Notes under the pieces: model-generated
Database searches by the model: none
What the model was told of the DNA's origin: nothing
What the model saw: only the letters and a program-made list of their open reading frames with translations
Source: Hyphomicrobiales bacterium
GTDB taxonomy: Bacteria > Pseudomonadota > Alphaproteobacteria > Rhizobiales > Aestuariivirgaceae
NCBI GenBank assembly: GCA_023266715.1
Contig: JAHFPK010000026.1
Coordinates: forward strand, 1-10,569
Direction: 5' to 3'
Length of the DNA: 10,569 nucleotides
In this document: positions 1-6,736 of the stretch, in pieces
How positions within the stretch are numbered: position 1 is the stretch's first letter
How the letters are laid out: each line of letters opens with the position of its first letter
Made by a program: the position numbers and the translations under genes

Positions 1-855
1 AACGGTCCAGTCAATTGTTGGAGAAGGAAGTGCTACATAGAACGGGACATTATTGTCTTTGGCGGCGAGCGCCTTCAGATATGTGCCGATCTTGTTGCAG
101 ACGTCGCCATTGGCGGTCGTGCGGTCGGTGCCGACGATGACCATGTCTACCTTGCCATGCTGCATGAAATGGCCGCCTGCATTGTCTACAATGATGGTGT
201 GGGGCACACCGTGGCCGTTCATCTCCCAGGCAGTAAGCTGTGAACCCTGATTACGGGGGCGGGTCTCATCGACGTAGACGTGCACCGGAATGCCAGCCTC
301 AGCCGCCATGTAAATCGGCGCTGTGGCTGTGCCATAGTCAACAGTTGCAAGCCATCCGGCGTTGCAGTGAGTCAGGATGTTTACGTTTTCGCCAGGGCCT
401 TTTTTAGCGGCGATTTCCGCAATGAGCTTCAAGCCGTGTACTCCAATCCTGCGATTGAGCTCAACGTCTTCCTCGGCAATTTCGGCCGCACGCCTGTATG
501 CGGCAATTTTCCGGTTTTCCTTGGGAAGGGCAAGCAAGTGAGAGCGCATTTGGTCAAGCGCCCATCGCAGATTGACGGCAGTAGGCCTGGTCCCATGCAG
601 CTTTGCCCAAACGGCATTGATTGCACTTTCACTGGCGTCATCGCGCATTGCGATGGCAAAACCATAGGCGGCTGTGACACCAATCAGCGGGGCGCCGCGT
701 ACCCACATATCGCGGATTGCGGTGGCAACATCGTCCACTGTCCGAAGGGTTGCAATGCGAAATTCGTGGGGCAGCCACCGCTGGTCAATTACATCGATGG
801 ACCGACCATCCTCATTGAGCCAGATTGTGCGATAGTGACGATCCTTGACCTTCAC
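1..855 (-). CDS. mtnA: S-methyl-5-thioribose-1-phosphate isomerase, C-terminus cut by window edge
   Basis: The enzyme converts the aldose methylthioribose-1-phosphate to methylthioribulose-1-phosphate in the cytoplasmic methionine salvage pathway. It belongs to the MtnA/eIF2B-alpha-beta-delta superfamily. The frame stays open to base 1, giving 285 residues of an expected 340-370; the C-terminal part lies outside. Visible motifs are RTIWLNEDGRSIDVIDQRWL near the N-terminus, RGAPLIG, THCNAG with the catalytic cysteine at about residue 164, VDETRP, and GTDRTTANGD with the catalytic aspartate at about residue 244. The 80-residue Cys-Asp spacing equals that of the characterised Bacillus enzyme (Cys160/Asp240, from family knowledge). 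The start is a GTG at 855: an in-frame stop lies just upstream, and GAAGGGA sits 8 nt before it. A 10-codon open frame overlaps this start by one base. The gene lies 121 nt downstream of terC on the same strand, and no other salvage gene is in view. Identification is firm from motif order. Confidence 0.95.
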   Translation of the reverse strand, partial: MKVKDRHYRTIWLNEDGRSIDVIDQRWLPHEFRIATLRTVDDVATAIRDMWVRGAPLIGVTAAYGFAIAMRDDASESAINAVWAKLHGTRPTAVNLRWALDQMRSHLLALPKENRKIAAYRRAAEIAEEDVELNRRIGVHGLKLIAEIAAKKGPGENVNILTHCNAGWLATVDYGTATAPIYMAAEAGIPVHVYVDETRPRNQGSQLTAWEMNGHGVPHTIIVDNAGGHFMQHGKVDMVIVGTDRTTANGDVCNKIGTYLKALAAKDNNVPFYVALPSPTIDWTV

Positions 856-887
856 TAAACCAGTCCCTTCTCAAGCCGTCTTGCCAT
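855..887 (-). promoter_or_regulatory. Possible 10-codon leader ORF coupled to mtnA
   Basis: On the minus strand an ATG at 887 opens a 10-codon frame reading MARRLEKGLV. It ends in TAG, whose last base is the first base of the mtnA GTG start (TAGTG). A strong Shine-Dalgarno-like AGGGGG (895-900) lies 7 nt before the ATG. The mtnA ribosome site (GAAGGGA) lies inside the mini-ORF. The geometry suits stop-start translational coupling. It could equally be chance or the vestige of an upstream gene. Translation is not proven. Confidence 0.3.
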
Positions 888-917
888 GACATTTCCCCCT
901 ACATGCTATCGCGTAGT

Positions 918-944
918 TGTGCTGCTGGATCAGTTTGTAGCACA
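918..944. repeat. Inverted repeat TGTGCT-N15-AGCACA between terC and mtnA
   Basis: Perfect 6-bp arms at 918-923 and 939-944 flank a 15-nt centre, so the arm centres are 21 bp apart, about two helical turns. It sits in the 121-nt gap between the terC stop and the mtnA start. No run of T follows on the minus strand, so it is not a convincing intrinsic terminator. It could be an operator upstream of mtnA. With arms this short, chance occurrence is possible. I saw no confident promoter in this gap. Confidence 0.25.
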
Positions 945-976
945 GATTGGTACTGAATAGCCCGTCATCCCCGGTG

Positions 977-1627
977 TCAGGCTATGGGCCATATCTCCAG
1001 CACGCCGCGATAGATCATTTCCAGGGCCACATACAGGATGATCAGCAGCCCCACATAGGCAATCCAGCGGTGGCGCTGCAACAGCTTTGCAATCATCGAC
1101 GCCGCCAACCCCATAAGGCCAATAGACAGCATAAGGCCGAAGATCAAAACCATAGTGTGATCACGCGCCGCACCTGCCACCGCCAGAACATTGTCAAGCG
1201 ACATGGAAACATCGGCAATCACGATCTGCCAGGCGGCCTGGGCAAAGGTCTTGCGCGGGGCCGTGCCTGCTACGGTGCCATCGGCGTTCATGTCTTCAGA
1301 AGTGATGGCTTCAAGGGCTTCTGATTCCTCGGCGCTGCTTTGAGTGAGCTCGCGCCACATCTTCCAGCACACCCAGAGCAGCAGAATGCCGCCCACCAAA
1401 AGCAGGCCGAGTATCTGAAGAAGCTGTGTGGTTGCCCCGGCAAAGATAATGCGCAAGACGGTTGCCGCCATGATGCCAACAAGAATGGCTTTGTTGCGCT
1501 GCTCGCGCGGCAGGCCGGCGGCAGCGAGGCCAATGACGATGGCATTGTCGCCGGCAAGCACAAGGTCAATCGTAATCACTTGCACCAAAGCGACAAGCGC
1601 TTGACTGGACATCAGGGCTTCAAACAT
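977..1627 (-). CDS. TerC family integral membrane protein (probable metal efflux)
   Basis: A 216-residue inner-membrane protein of the TerC/YjbE type. Members have been linked to manganese export, metallation of secreted proteins and tellurite resistance; the substrate here is inferred only. About seven hydrophobic segments are split by a hydrophilic acidic loop at residues 95-127. Both halves carry the family acidic motif. The first is IDLVLAGDNA with Asp21, Asp27 and Asn28. The second is IADVSMSLDN with Asp139, Asp145 and Asn146. These paired Asp/Asn motifs fit an inverted-repeat transporter with a metal site at the centre. The ATG lies inside the end of tctA (8-nt overlap, ATGTTTGA), and no separate promoter is visible. 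Translation is therefore probably coupled to tctA and the gene is probably transcribed with the transporter. I saw no yybP-ykoY-like Mn riboswitch leader. The ribosome site is weak, consistent with coupling. Family assignment is firm; ion and direction of transport are not shown by the sequence. Confidence 0.9.
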   Translation of the reverse strand: MFEALMSSQALVALVQVITIDLVLAGDNAIVIGLAAAGLPREQRNKAILVGIMAATVLRIIFAGATTQLLQILGLLLVGGILLLWVCWKMWRELTQSSAEESEALEAITSEDMNADGTVAGTAPRKTFAQAAWQIVIADVSMSLDNVLAVAGAARDHTMVLIFGLMLSIGLMGLAASMIAKLLQRHRWIAYVGLLIILYVALEMIYRGVLEIWPIA

Positions 1628-3104
1628 GCTTCACGCGCCTGAGAATAATTGGAACAATAATGACTGCGGCCGCAAGTGCCAGCAGGACGGCAGATAAGGG
1701 GTGGGTGACGAAAACAGAAGGGTCACCTTGGCTGATTGACAGGGCACGGCGGAACTGGGCTTCGGCAAGGGGGCCGAGAATCAGGCCGATGATGCAGGGC
1801 GCCACCGGGAATTCGTGACGCCGCATCAGGAAGCCGATGATGCCCACAATGAACAACAAAAGCAGATCGAAGGTCGAATTGCTCAGGGAATAAACACCAA
1901 GCGTTGAAAAAACCAGAATGCCGCCATAGAGCAGCGGCTGGGGGATTGAGAGCAAGCGCACCCACAAACCGACGAGCGGCAGATTAAGTACCAGCAACAT
2001 CACATTGCCAATATAAAGACTGGCGATCAATCCCCAGACCAAGGTGGAAGAACCAGAGAACAACAGAGGCCCGGGTTGAAGATTATATTGTTCAAAGGCG
2101 GCAAGCAGAATTGCGGCCGTGGCTGAAGTCGGAAGCCCCAAAGCCAACAGCGGAACAAGCACGCCAGCAACGGCTGCGTTGTTGGCGGCTTCTGGTCCGG
2201 CCACACCTTCAATGGCTCCCCGGCCAAATTCTTCCGGATGTTTGGTGAGTTTCTTTTCGAGGAAGTAAGAGAGGAAAGTCGGAATTTCTGTGCCACCCGC
2301 AGGCAAGGCCCCAAATGGAAAACCAAGGGCGGTGCCGCGCAACCACGGTTTCCATGAACGACGCCATTCCTCCCGTGTCATGAAAAGTGAGCCCTTGATC
2401 GGCAGAATTTCCGCCGTGCGCAGGCTTGACTGCGATGCCATGAAGAGCGCCTCGCCAACAGCGAATAGGCCAACGGCGACCACCACGATATCAATGCCGC
2501 GCAGGAGACTGGGGTAGCCAAAGACCAGGCGTGGCTGGCCAGTCAATATGTCCGTGCCGACCAATCCGAAAGCCAATCCCAGGAGCAGAGCAGCAACACC
2601 ACGGCTTATGGAGGCACCAAGCAAAGCCGATACAGTGGTGAAGGCCATGATCATCAGGGAAAAATATTCGGCGGGGCCAAACAGAAGCGCGAGCTTGACG
2701 AAGATCGGGGCCAGAAAGGTCAGCGCCAGGGTTCCCAAGGTGCCCGCAACGAAGGAGCCGATAGCAGCGGTTGAAAGGGCAGCAGCCCCCCGGCCTTGCT
2801 TCGCCATGACGTTGCCTTCCACGGCGGTCATGATCGATCCGGATTCACCGGGCGTATTGAGCAAAATGCTGGTGGTGGAACTGCCGTACATGGCGCCGTA
2901 GTAGAGACCGGCAAACATGATGAAGGCGCCGGTTGGATCGAGATTGCGCGTGACCGGCAGAAGCAGTGCAATAGTGAGCGCCGGGCCAATTCCCGGCAAA
3001 ATGCCGATGAGCGTTCCAAGTGTTACGCCAACCAGCGACCACATAAGGTTGATCGGCGTTAACGCCGTGGCAAAGCCGTTCATAAGGGCGAGAAAGGAAT
3101 CCAT
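1620..3104 (-). CDS. tctA: TTT transporter large membrane subunit TctA
   Basis: This is the large permease subunit of a tripartite tricarboxylate transporter, which imports citrate or another carboxylate handed over by TctC, normally using an ion gradient. At 494 residues it has the standard TctA length and a chain of about a dozen hydrophobic segments across the inner membrane. The N-terminal glycine-rich signature is clear: GVTLGTLIGILPGIGPAL at about residues 26-42. A second conserved glycine-rich region follows the central loop (FPFGALPAGGTEIPTFLSYF), as expected for the internally duplicated TctA fold. The start at 3104 is one base after the tctB TGA, with AAGGGA about 10 nt upstream inside tctB. 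The 3' end overlaps terC by 8 nt. Family and role are clear. Substrate cannot be read from this subunit, because TTT systems also carry terephthalate, tartrate, glutamate and other acids. Confidence 0.95.
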   Translation of the reverse strand: MDSFLALMNGFATALTPINLMWSLVGVTLGTLIGILPGIGPALTIALLLPVTRNLDPTGAFIMFAGLYYGAMYGSSTTSILLNTPGESGSIMTAVEGNVMAKQGRGAAALSTAAIGSFVAGTLGTLALTFLAPIFVKLALLFGPAEYFSLMIMAFTTVSALLGASISRGVAALLLGLAFGLVGTDILTGQPRLVFGYPSLLRGIDIVVVAVGLFAVGEALFMASQSSLRTAEILPIKGSLFMTREEWRRSWKPWLRGTALGFPFGALPAGGTEIPTFLSYFLEKKLTKHPEEFGRGAIEGVAGPEAANNAAVAGVLVPLLALGLPTSATAAILLAAFEQYNLQPGPLLFSGSSTLVWGLIASLYIGNVMLLVLNLPLVGLWVRLLSIPQPLLYGGILVFSTLGVYSLSNSTFDLLLLFIVGIIGFLMRRHEFPVAPCIIGLILGPLAEAQFRRALSISQGDPSVFVTHPLSAVLLALAAAVIIVPIILRRVKHV

Positions 3105-3105
3105 A

Positions 3106-3582
3106 TCAGAGCAATCCCTTCAAAATTCCCGGAGGCAGTTGCAGGCCGAGTCCATAGGTAAAACCCACGTAAGCCAGAAGTACCAATAGGAAACCGACGA
3201 TGGCGTCCCGTCCATAGCGCCTGCTGCCAAAGGCGAAGGCCACGCTCAGGAACAGAATGACTCCCGCTGGCACAAAGCCCAAAGGTTTTAACAGGTTCAT
3301 ATGGGCGATAAGGCCCGCTACAATGATGCCAACGCTTTTCCAGTCGGTTGGCTCGACCTCGTCAATGACTTCGTCACCGCCGCGATAACTCTTCCAGGCG
3401 ATGTGGGCGCCTGTGGCCGCCAGACCAATAGCGATGATATAGGGGAATATCTGCGGGCCGACCCGGGCATAGCTCGGCGGCACCTGCATCTGCATGGTGT
3501 CGAAACCAATGACCGATGCGATGGCAATAAGGCCGAGGCCGATCGCAAGACCGGCCCCGGCTATCGTCTGCTTTGTATTCAT
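3106..3582 (-). CDS. tctB: TTT transporter small membrane subunit TctB
   Basis: A small inner-membrane subunit of the tripartite tricarboxylate transporter, the partner of TctA. It is 158 residues long, within the usual TctB range, with four predicted membrane stretches at about residues 7-27, 46-63, 85-118 (a long hydrophobic pair) and 128-148. The C-terminus carries the poorly conserved but typical GLGLQLPPGIL ending. TctB sequences diverge strongly, so the call rests on size, topology and position between tctC and tctA. The start at 3582 is 9 nt after the tctC stop. GAGG lies very close to the ATG (about 2 nt), so translation may rely on coupling to tctC. The stop is separated from tctA by a single base. 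Confidence 0.9.
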   Translation of the reverse strand: MNTKQTIAGAGLAIGLGLIAIASVIGFDTMQMQVPPSYARVGPQIFPYIIAIGLAATGAHIAWKSYRGGDEVIDEVEPTDWKSVGIIVAGLIAHMNLLKPLGFVPAGVILFLSVAFAFGSRRYGRDAIVGFLLVLLAYVGFTYGLGLQLPPGILKGLL

Positions 3583-3591
3583 CGCCTCACA

Positions 3592-4560
3592 TTATTGAAC
3601 GAGGCCGATGCCTTTGAGAATTTCCGTTGTGCGGGCATTTTCAGCAGCGACCAGCTTGCCGAAATCATCGCCCGGGAGATAGAGGTCTGTCCAGTTCTTT
3701 TCTGTGAGAACCTTTTTCCACGCGTCGCTCTTTACAGCTGCATCCACGGCTCCGAGCAAGGCGTTCTTCTGGGCGTCATCGAGGCCGGGAGGGGCTATGA
3801 TCGCACGCCAGTTAGCGAGATCAACATCAACGCCCTGTTCCTTCAGGGTTGCGATGTCGATGCCTGCCTGGCGTTCAGGCGACGAAATTGCCAAGGCGCG
3901 CAATTCGCCAGACTTGATCTGGCCGGCCCATTCGCCATAACCGCTGATGCCAGCCACCACATGGCCGCCCATGACGGCGGCGAGCGCTTCGCCACCGCCC
4001 GAGAAGGGCACATAGTTCAGTTTCGCTACGTCCGCACCAGCCGCCTTGGCGATGAGGCCAGCGAGGATGTGATCGGTGCCGCCGGCGGAACCGCCGCCAA
4101 AGGCAACCGCCCCCGGATCAGCTTTCAATTTTGCCACGAGATCGTTCACGGTCTTGAGTTCGGAAGCAGCCGGAACAACGATCACTTCATACTCGCCCGT
4201 CAGGCGCGCAATTGGCGTCGTCATGTCGAGGGTGACCGGCGATTTATTGGTGAGAATGGCTCCCATCATCACGAGGCCGTTCACCATCAACACATTGCCT
4301 TTGCCTTTTTCCTGATCGATCAATTGGGCAAGGCCGACCGTACCGCCGGCACCTGGAACATTTTCAACCGTGCCGCCCTTGGCGCCCATGGCAGCCATGA
4401 CTTCGGAAAGGGAACGCGCTGTCTGGTCCCAGCCGCCGCCGGGCTTTGCCGGAGCGATGATCCTGAGATCGTCAAGAGCCAAGGCCGGTGCGGCCATGCC
4501 GAAACAGCCCGTGGCCAATGCCATGGCAAACAGACTTACAAAAACGTGACGTCTTTTCAT
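3592..4560 (-). CDS. tctC: TTT periplasmic substrate-binding protein TctC (Bug family)
   Basis: A secreted binding protein that captures a carboxylate and delivers it to TctAB. It has 322 residues, the normal size for the Bug/TctC family. The N-terminus is a signal peptide: RR at residues 3-4, a hydrophobic core, then ALA ending at residue 28, with the mature protein starting LDDLRI. Cys19, in ALATGC, also fits a loose lipobox, so a lipoprotein form cannot be ruled out. Family hallmarks follow: APAKPGGGWDQTARSL (about 36-51), the VPGAGGTVG loop, the AFGGGSAGGTDH loop and YVPFSGGGEALAAVMGGHV. The start at 4560 is supported by GGGAG seven nt upstream. It is the first gene of a minus-strand operon and is divergent from the regulator operon, with 126 bp between starts. 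In Bordetella the TctC orthologue BctC also signals to the sensor BctE (family knowledge), so a sensing role here is possible. Confidence 0.95.
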   Translation of the reverse strand: MKRRHVFVSLFAMALATGCFGMAAPALALDDLRIIAPAKPGGGWDQTARSLSEVMAAMGAKGGTVENVPGAGGTVGLAQLIDQEKGKGNVLMVNGLVMMGAILTNKSPVTLDMTTPIARLTGEYEVIVVPAASELKTVNDLVAKLKADPGAVAFGGGSAGGTDHILAGLIAKAAGADVAKLNYVPFSGGGEALAAVMGGHVVAGISGYGEWAGQIKSGELRALAISSPERQAGIDIATLKEQGVDVDLANWRAIIAPPGLDDAQKNALLGAVDAAVKSDAWKKVLTEKNWTDLYLPGDDFGKLVAAENARTTEILKGIGLVQ

Positions 4561-4616
4561 GATATTCTCCCATTACATTGTTAAACATTTGAGCAGCCAT
4601 CTTCACGCGGCCTGGT

Positions 4617-4631
4617 CCTGCCCTTGGCAGG
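4617..4631. repeat. Perfect inverted repeat CCTGCC-CTT-GGCAGG in divergent control region
   Basis: Six-base arms separated by three bases. The right arm overlaps the predicted -35 of the plus-strand regulator promoter (4624-4629). In the opposite direction it would lie in the tctC 5' leader, where it could fold as a tight stem with an AAG loop. It may be an operator for a dimeric regulator or an mRNA hairpin. Nothing in the sequence decides between these. Confidence 0.4.
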
Positions 4632-4652
4632 TGTCTTGGCCATACATATACT
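4624..4652 (+). promoter_or_regulatory. Sigma70-type promoter for the regulator operon
   Basis: TTGGCA (4624-4629) and TATACT (4647-4652) are separated by exactly 17 nt. Each hexamer matches five of six consensus bases. The predicted start is near 4659-4660, about 27 nt before the response-regulator ATG. The -35 overlaps an inverted repeat and the start site overlaps the tandem CTGTCAT element, so access could be controlled by either. This is a by-eye prediction. Confidence 0.55.
4643..4650 (-). promoter_or_regulatory. Possible -10 region for the tctCBA-terC operon
   Basis: Read on the minus strand this is TATATGTA, containing TATGTA and TATATG as overlapping -10 candidates. No good -35 precedes it. 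The tandem CTGTCAT element ends 8-10 nt upstream, about the distance at which PhoB boxes stand in for the -35. This suggests an activator-dependent promoter that shares its melting region with the divergent regulator promoter. The predicted leader to the tctC ATG would be about 75 nt. Confidence 0.35.
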
Positions 4653-4658
4653 TGAATC

Positions 4659-4676
4659 CTGTCATTTTGCTGTCAT
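4659..4676. promoter_or_regulatory. Tandem CTGTCAT-N4-CTGTCAT operator (Pho-box-like)
   Basis: Two identical heptamers at 4659-4665 and 4670-4676 are separated by TTTG, giving the 11-bp period typical of OmpR/PhoB-class response regulators. The heptamers equal the half-sites of the enterobacterial and rhizobial Pho box. The spacer differs from the usual A/T-only form by one G. It covers the predicted start site of the plus-strand operon and ends 10 nt before the response-regulator ATG. On the other strand it lies just upstream of the tctC -10 candidate. It could bind the regulator encoded next to it, PhoB, or both. Confidence 0.6.
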
Positions 4677-4686
4677 CGGGAGCGCA

Positions 4687-5358
4687 ATGCGCATTCTTGT
4701 CGTTGAGGATACTCAGGATGTGGGCGAGGCTATTGTCGCCTGTCTTGAGCGACTGGGCCATGCCGTCGACTGGCAGAAGACCGGACCTGATGCCGAAGAC
4801 GCCCTGAAAGTCCAGCGTTATGATCTCGTCGTGCTTGATGTCATGCTGCCGGGCAAGGATGGCTTCGCCGTGCTTAACGGCATGCGTGCAGAAAAGATCG
4901 CCTCGCCGGTCCTTGTGCTCACTGCAAGATCGCAGATTGATGACCGGGTCACGGCACTTGACCATGGGGCCGACGATTATCTGGTGAAGCCCTTCGATTT
5001 CCGTGAACTCGAGGCAAGGGTCAGGGCGCTTCTCCGGCGCCCGGGCGGCACAACTACGGCCCAACTGCAGTTGGGCGATGTCATTCTCGATCAGGTGTCG
5101 CGCTCAGCCACCGTCGGGGGCAAGCGCGCCGAACTGACACGCCGTGAAATTGCCCTTCTCGAAATTCTCATGTCGCGGCCCCAGAAGGTTTTCAACAAGG
5201 CGGAACTGCTTGACCAGCTTTTCAGTTTTGGCGAGGACGCCGGACAAAACGCCATCGAACTCTATATCGCCAGATTGCGTCGCAAACTCCAGCCCGCACA
5301 AATGGAAATCCGGACCTTGCGCGGGGTTGGCTATCAGGCGGTGGCCCATGGTGAGTAA
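4687..5358 (+). CDS. tctD: OmpR/PhoB-family response regulator, TctD-like
   Basis: A cytoplasmic two-component response regulator of 223 residues. The receiver domain (about 1-115) has the full active site: acidic pair Glu7/Asp8, phospho-acceptor Asp51 in LDVMLPGKDG, Thr79 and Lys101 in VKPF. The winged-helix DNA-binding domain spans about residues 128-220, with the recognition-helix region NAIELYIARLRRKL and the terminal RTLRGVGY hairpin. I chose the ATG at 4687 over an in-frame ATG at 4624, because MRILVVED is the canonical receiver start and GGGAG lies 4 nt upstream; the longer form would read through the promoter and operator. It overlaps the kinase gene by 11 nt. The adjacent divergent tctCBA operon and the TctE-type kinase support a TctD role, namely control of the transporter. 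The tandem CTGTCAT element is its likely target (inference). Confidence 0.9.
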   Translation: MRILVVEDTQDVGEAIVACLERLGHAVDWQKTGPDAEDALKVQRYDLVVLDVMLPGKDGFAVLNGMRAEKIASPVLVLTARSQIDDRVTALDHGADDYLVKPFDFRELEARVRALLRRPGGTTTAQLQLGDVILDQVSRSATVGGKRAELTRREIALLEILMSRPQKVFNKAELLDQLFSFGEDAGQNAIELYIARLRRKLQPAQMEIRTLRGVGYQAVAHGE

Positions 5359-6736
5359 GATGCCATCCCTGTTTTGGCGCCTCACCACAGCAATCTCGCT
5401 TGTGCTTTTGTTGGGTGCCGGAACACTGGCCTATGCCGCTTACAATTATGCCCATACCGCAGCGGATGATGCCTATGACCGCTTGCTTCTGGGAGCGGCC
5501 TCGCAAATTGGTGAAACCATTCGCGTGGAGGATGAGGCCATCACCACGGATATTCCCGTCTCAGCTTTCGAGACGCTTTCAGTTTCACGACGCGAGAGGG
5601 TCTATTACCGGGTTATTGGACCTGATGGTGCGTCGTTGACGGGCTATGATGGTTTGCAGGTTCCCAGGGCGCTGTGGAAACAGGGTTCCAGCCCGCAGGT
5701 TTGGGATGCCACATTTGCGGGCTACCCGGTGCGTGTTGCCGCCCTCTCTCACTATGTTTCGGACCCCGCCGCAACCGGATGGACCACAATTCTTGTGGCC
5801 CAGACGCGCGATGCACGCAACGCACTAGCGCGTGAACTCACGCTTCGGGCCATGCTGCTTGTCGGCATCATGAGTGCCATCGCCTTGGTTGGCGTCATGC
5901 TTGCAACTCGCTACGCGCTGCGCCCCCTGCACCGCATTGAGGAAGCCCTGGGTTCGCGCGATCCCAATGACCTGACGCCGCTTGACGTTCAGGCGCCAAT
6001 TGAAATTGAGGGGCTTACCCAATCCATCAATCATTTCATGGAGCGGCTTTCGGAACGCATGGACAGTCTGCAGCGCATGATTGCCGATGCGGCCCATCAG
6101 ATCAGGACACCAATCACGGCCCTCACTGCCCAGGTCGAATTGCTGAAGCGCGAAACGGTTCCCGCCAAGCGCAAGCACCATCTCGCGCGCGTCGTCGCCC
6201 GCACCTCACAGATTGGCCGTCTGGTCAGCCAGTTGCTCAGCCATGCCATGGTGAGTCACCGGGCGCAAAGCATCACCGCAGCAAGAATTGATTTGGCGGA
6301 ATTGCTCAATCAGGCCGTGGCCGATGCCATTCCTGCCGCCATGGACCGCGACATCTCGGTCGAGATGAATGTCGGAGCAGCACCGATCTTCATCGAAGGC
6401 GATTCCGTAAGCTTGCGTGAGGCCACTCGCAACATCATCGAGAACGCGGTGCACCATGGCGCGAGGACCAAGATCACGATCGCTATCGAAGCAAAGGACT
6501 CCCAAGTGGTTCTGGAGATTGGCGATGACGGGCCGGGCATTCCGGCCGCGCAATGGCCCGAGGTGACCAAGCGCTTCTTTCGTGCATCGTCGGAAGGCAT
6601 TGGCTCCGGGCTGGGCCTGGCTATTGCTGCCGATGTTGCCAAGAGTCACGGAGCACTGCTTGAATTCGCGCAGGAAGAGAATTACATGTTTCTTGTGCGG
6701 ATGATTTTTCCAGCGACCGAGCGCGACGCGTCATGA
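5348..6736 (+). CDS. tctE: TctE-type sensor histidine kinase
   Basis: An inner-membrane sensor kinase of 462 residues that should phosphorylate the response regulator encoded just upstream. A short cytoplasmic head is followed by TM1 (about 12-32). A periplasmic domain of about 130 residues resembles the two-component sensor N-terminal (2CSK_N) domain of TctE/QseC-type kinases (DRLLLGAASQIGETI, later YYRVIGPDGASL and GYPVRV). TM2 lies at about 169-189, followed by a HAMP-like linker. The HisKA domain has DAAHQIRTPI with phospho-acceptor His250. The ATPase domain has an N-box NIIENAVHHG with Asn366, a G1 motif GDDGPGIP at about 392-399, and GSGLGLAIA. All catalytic motifs look intact. The ATG at 5348 lies within the end of the response-regulator gene; GTG 5351 and ATG 5360 are alternatives, and none has a strong ribosome site, so coupling is likely. 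The 3' end overlaps the binding-protein gene by ATGA. Confidence 0.9.
   Translation: MVSKMPSLFWRLTTAISLVLLLGAGTLAYAAYNYAHTAADDAYDRLLLGAASQIGETIRVEDEAITTDIPVSAFETLSVSRRERVYYRVIGPDGASLTGYDGLQVPRALWKQGSSPQVWDATFAGYPVRVAALSHYVSDPAATGWTTILVAQTRDARNALARELTLRAMLLVGIMSAIALVGVMLATRYALRPLHRIEEALGSRDPNDLTPLDVQAPIEIEGLTQSINHFMERLSERMDSLQRMIADAAHQIRTPITALTAQVELLKRETVPAKRKHHLARVVARTSQIGRLVSQLLSHAMVSHRAQSITAARIDLAELLNQAVADAIPAAMDRDISVEMNVGAAPIFIEGDSVSLREATRNIIENAVHHGARTKITIAIEAKDSQVVLEIGDDGPGIPAAQWPEVTKRFFRASSEGIGSGLGLAIAADVAKSHGALLEFAQEENYMFLVRMIFPATERDAS

Noticed and set aside
280..858. Plus-strand open frame opposite mtnA
   Set aside because: The minus strand carries all MtnA motifs in one continuous frame; the plus-strand translation resembles nothing.
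1628..1700. Mn-sensing riboswitch upstream of terC
   Set aside because: The region is the coding end of tctA, with no separate leader in which such an RNA could sit.
3301..4584. Long open frame on the plus strand across tctB and tctC
   Set aside because: It is antisense to two well-identified genes, and the translation has no family motif. It is a by-product of codon bias.
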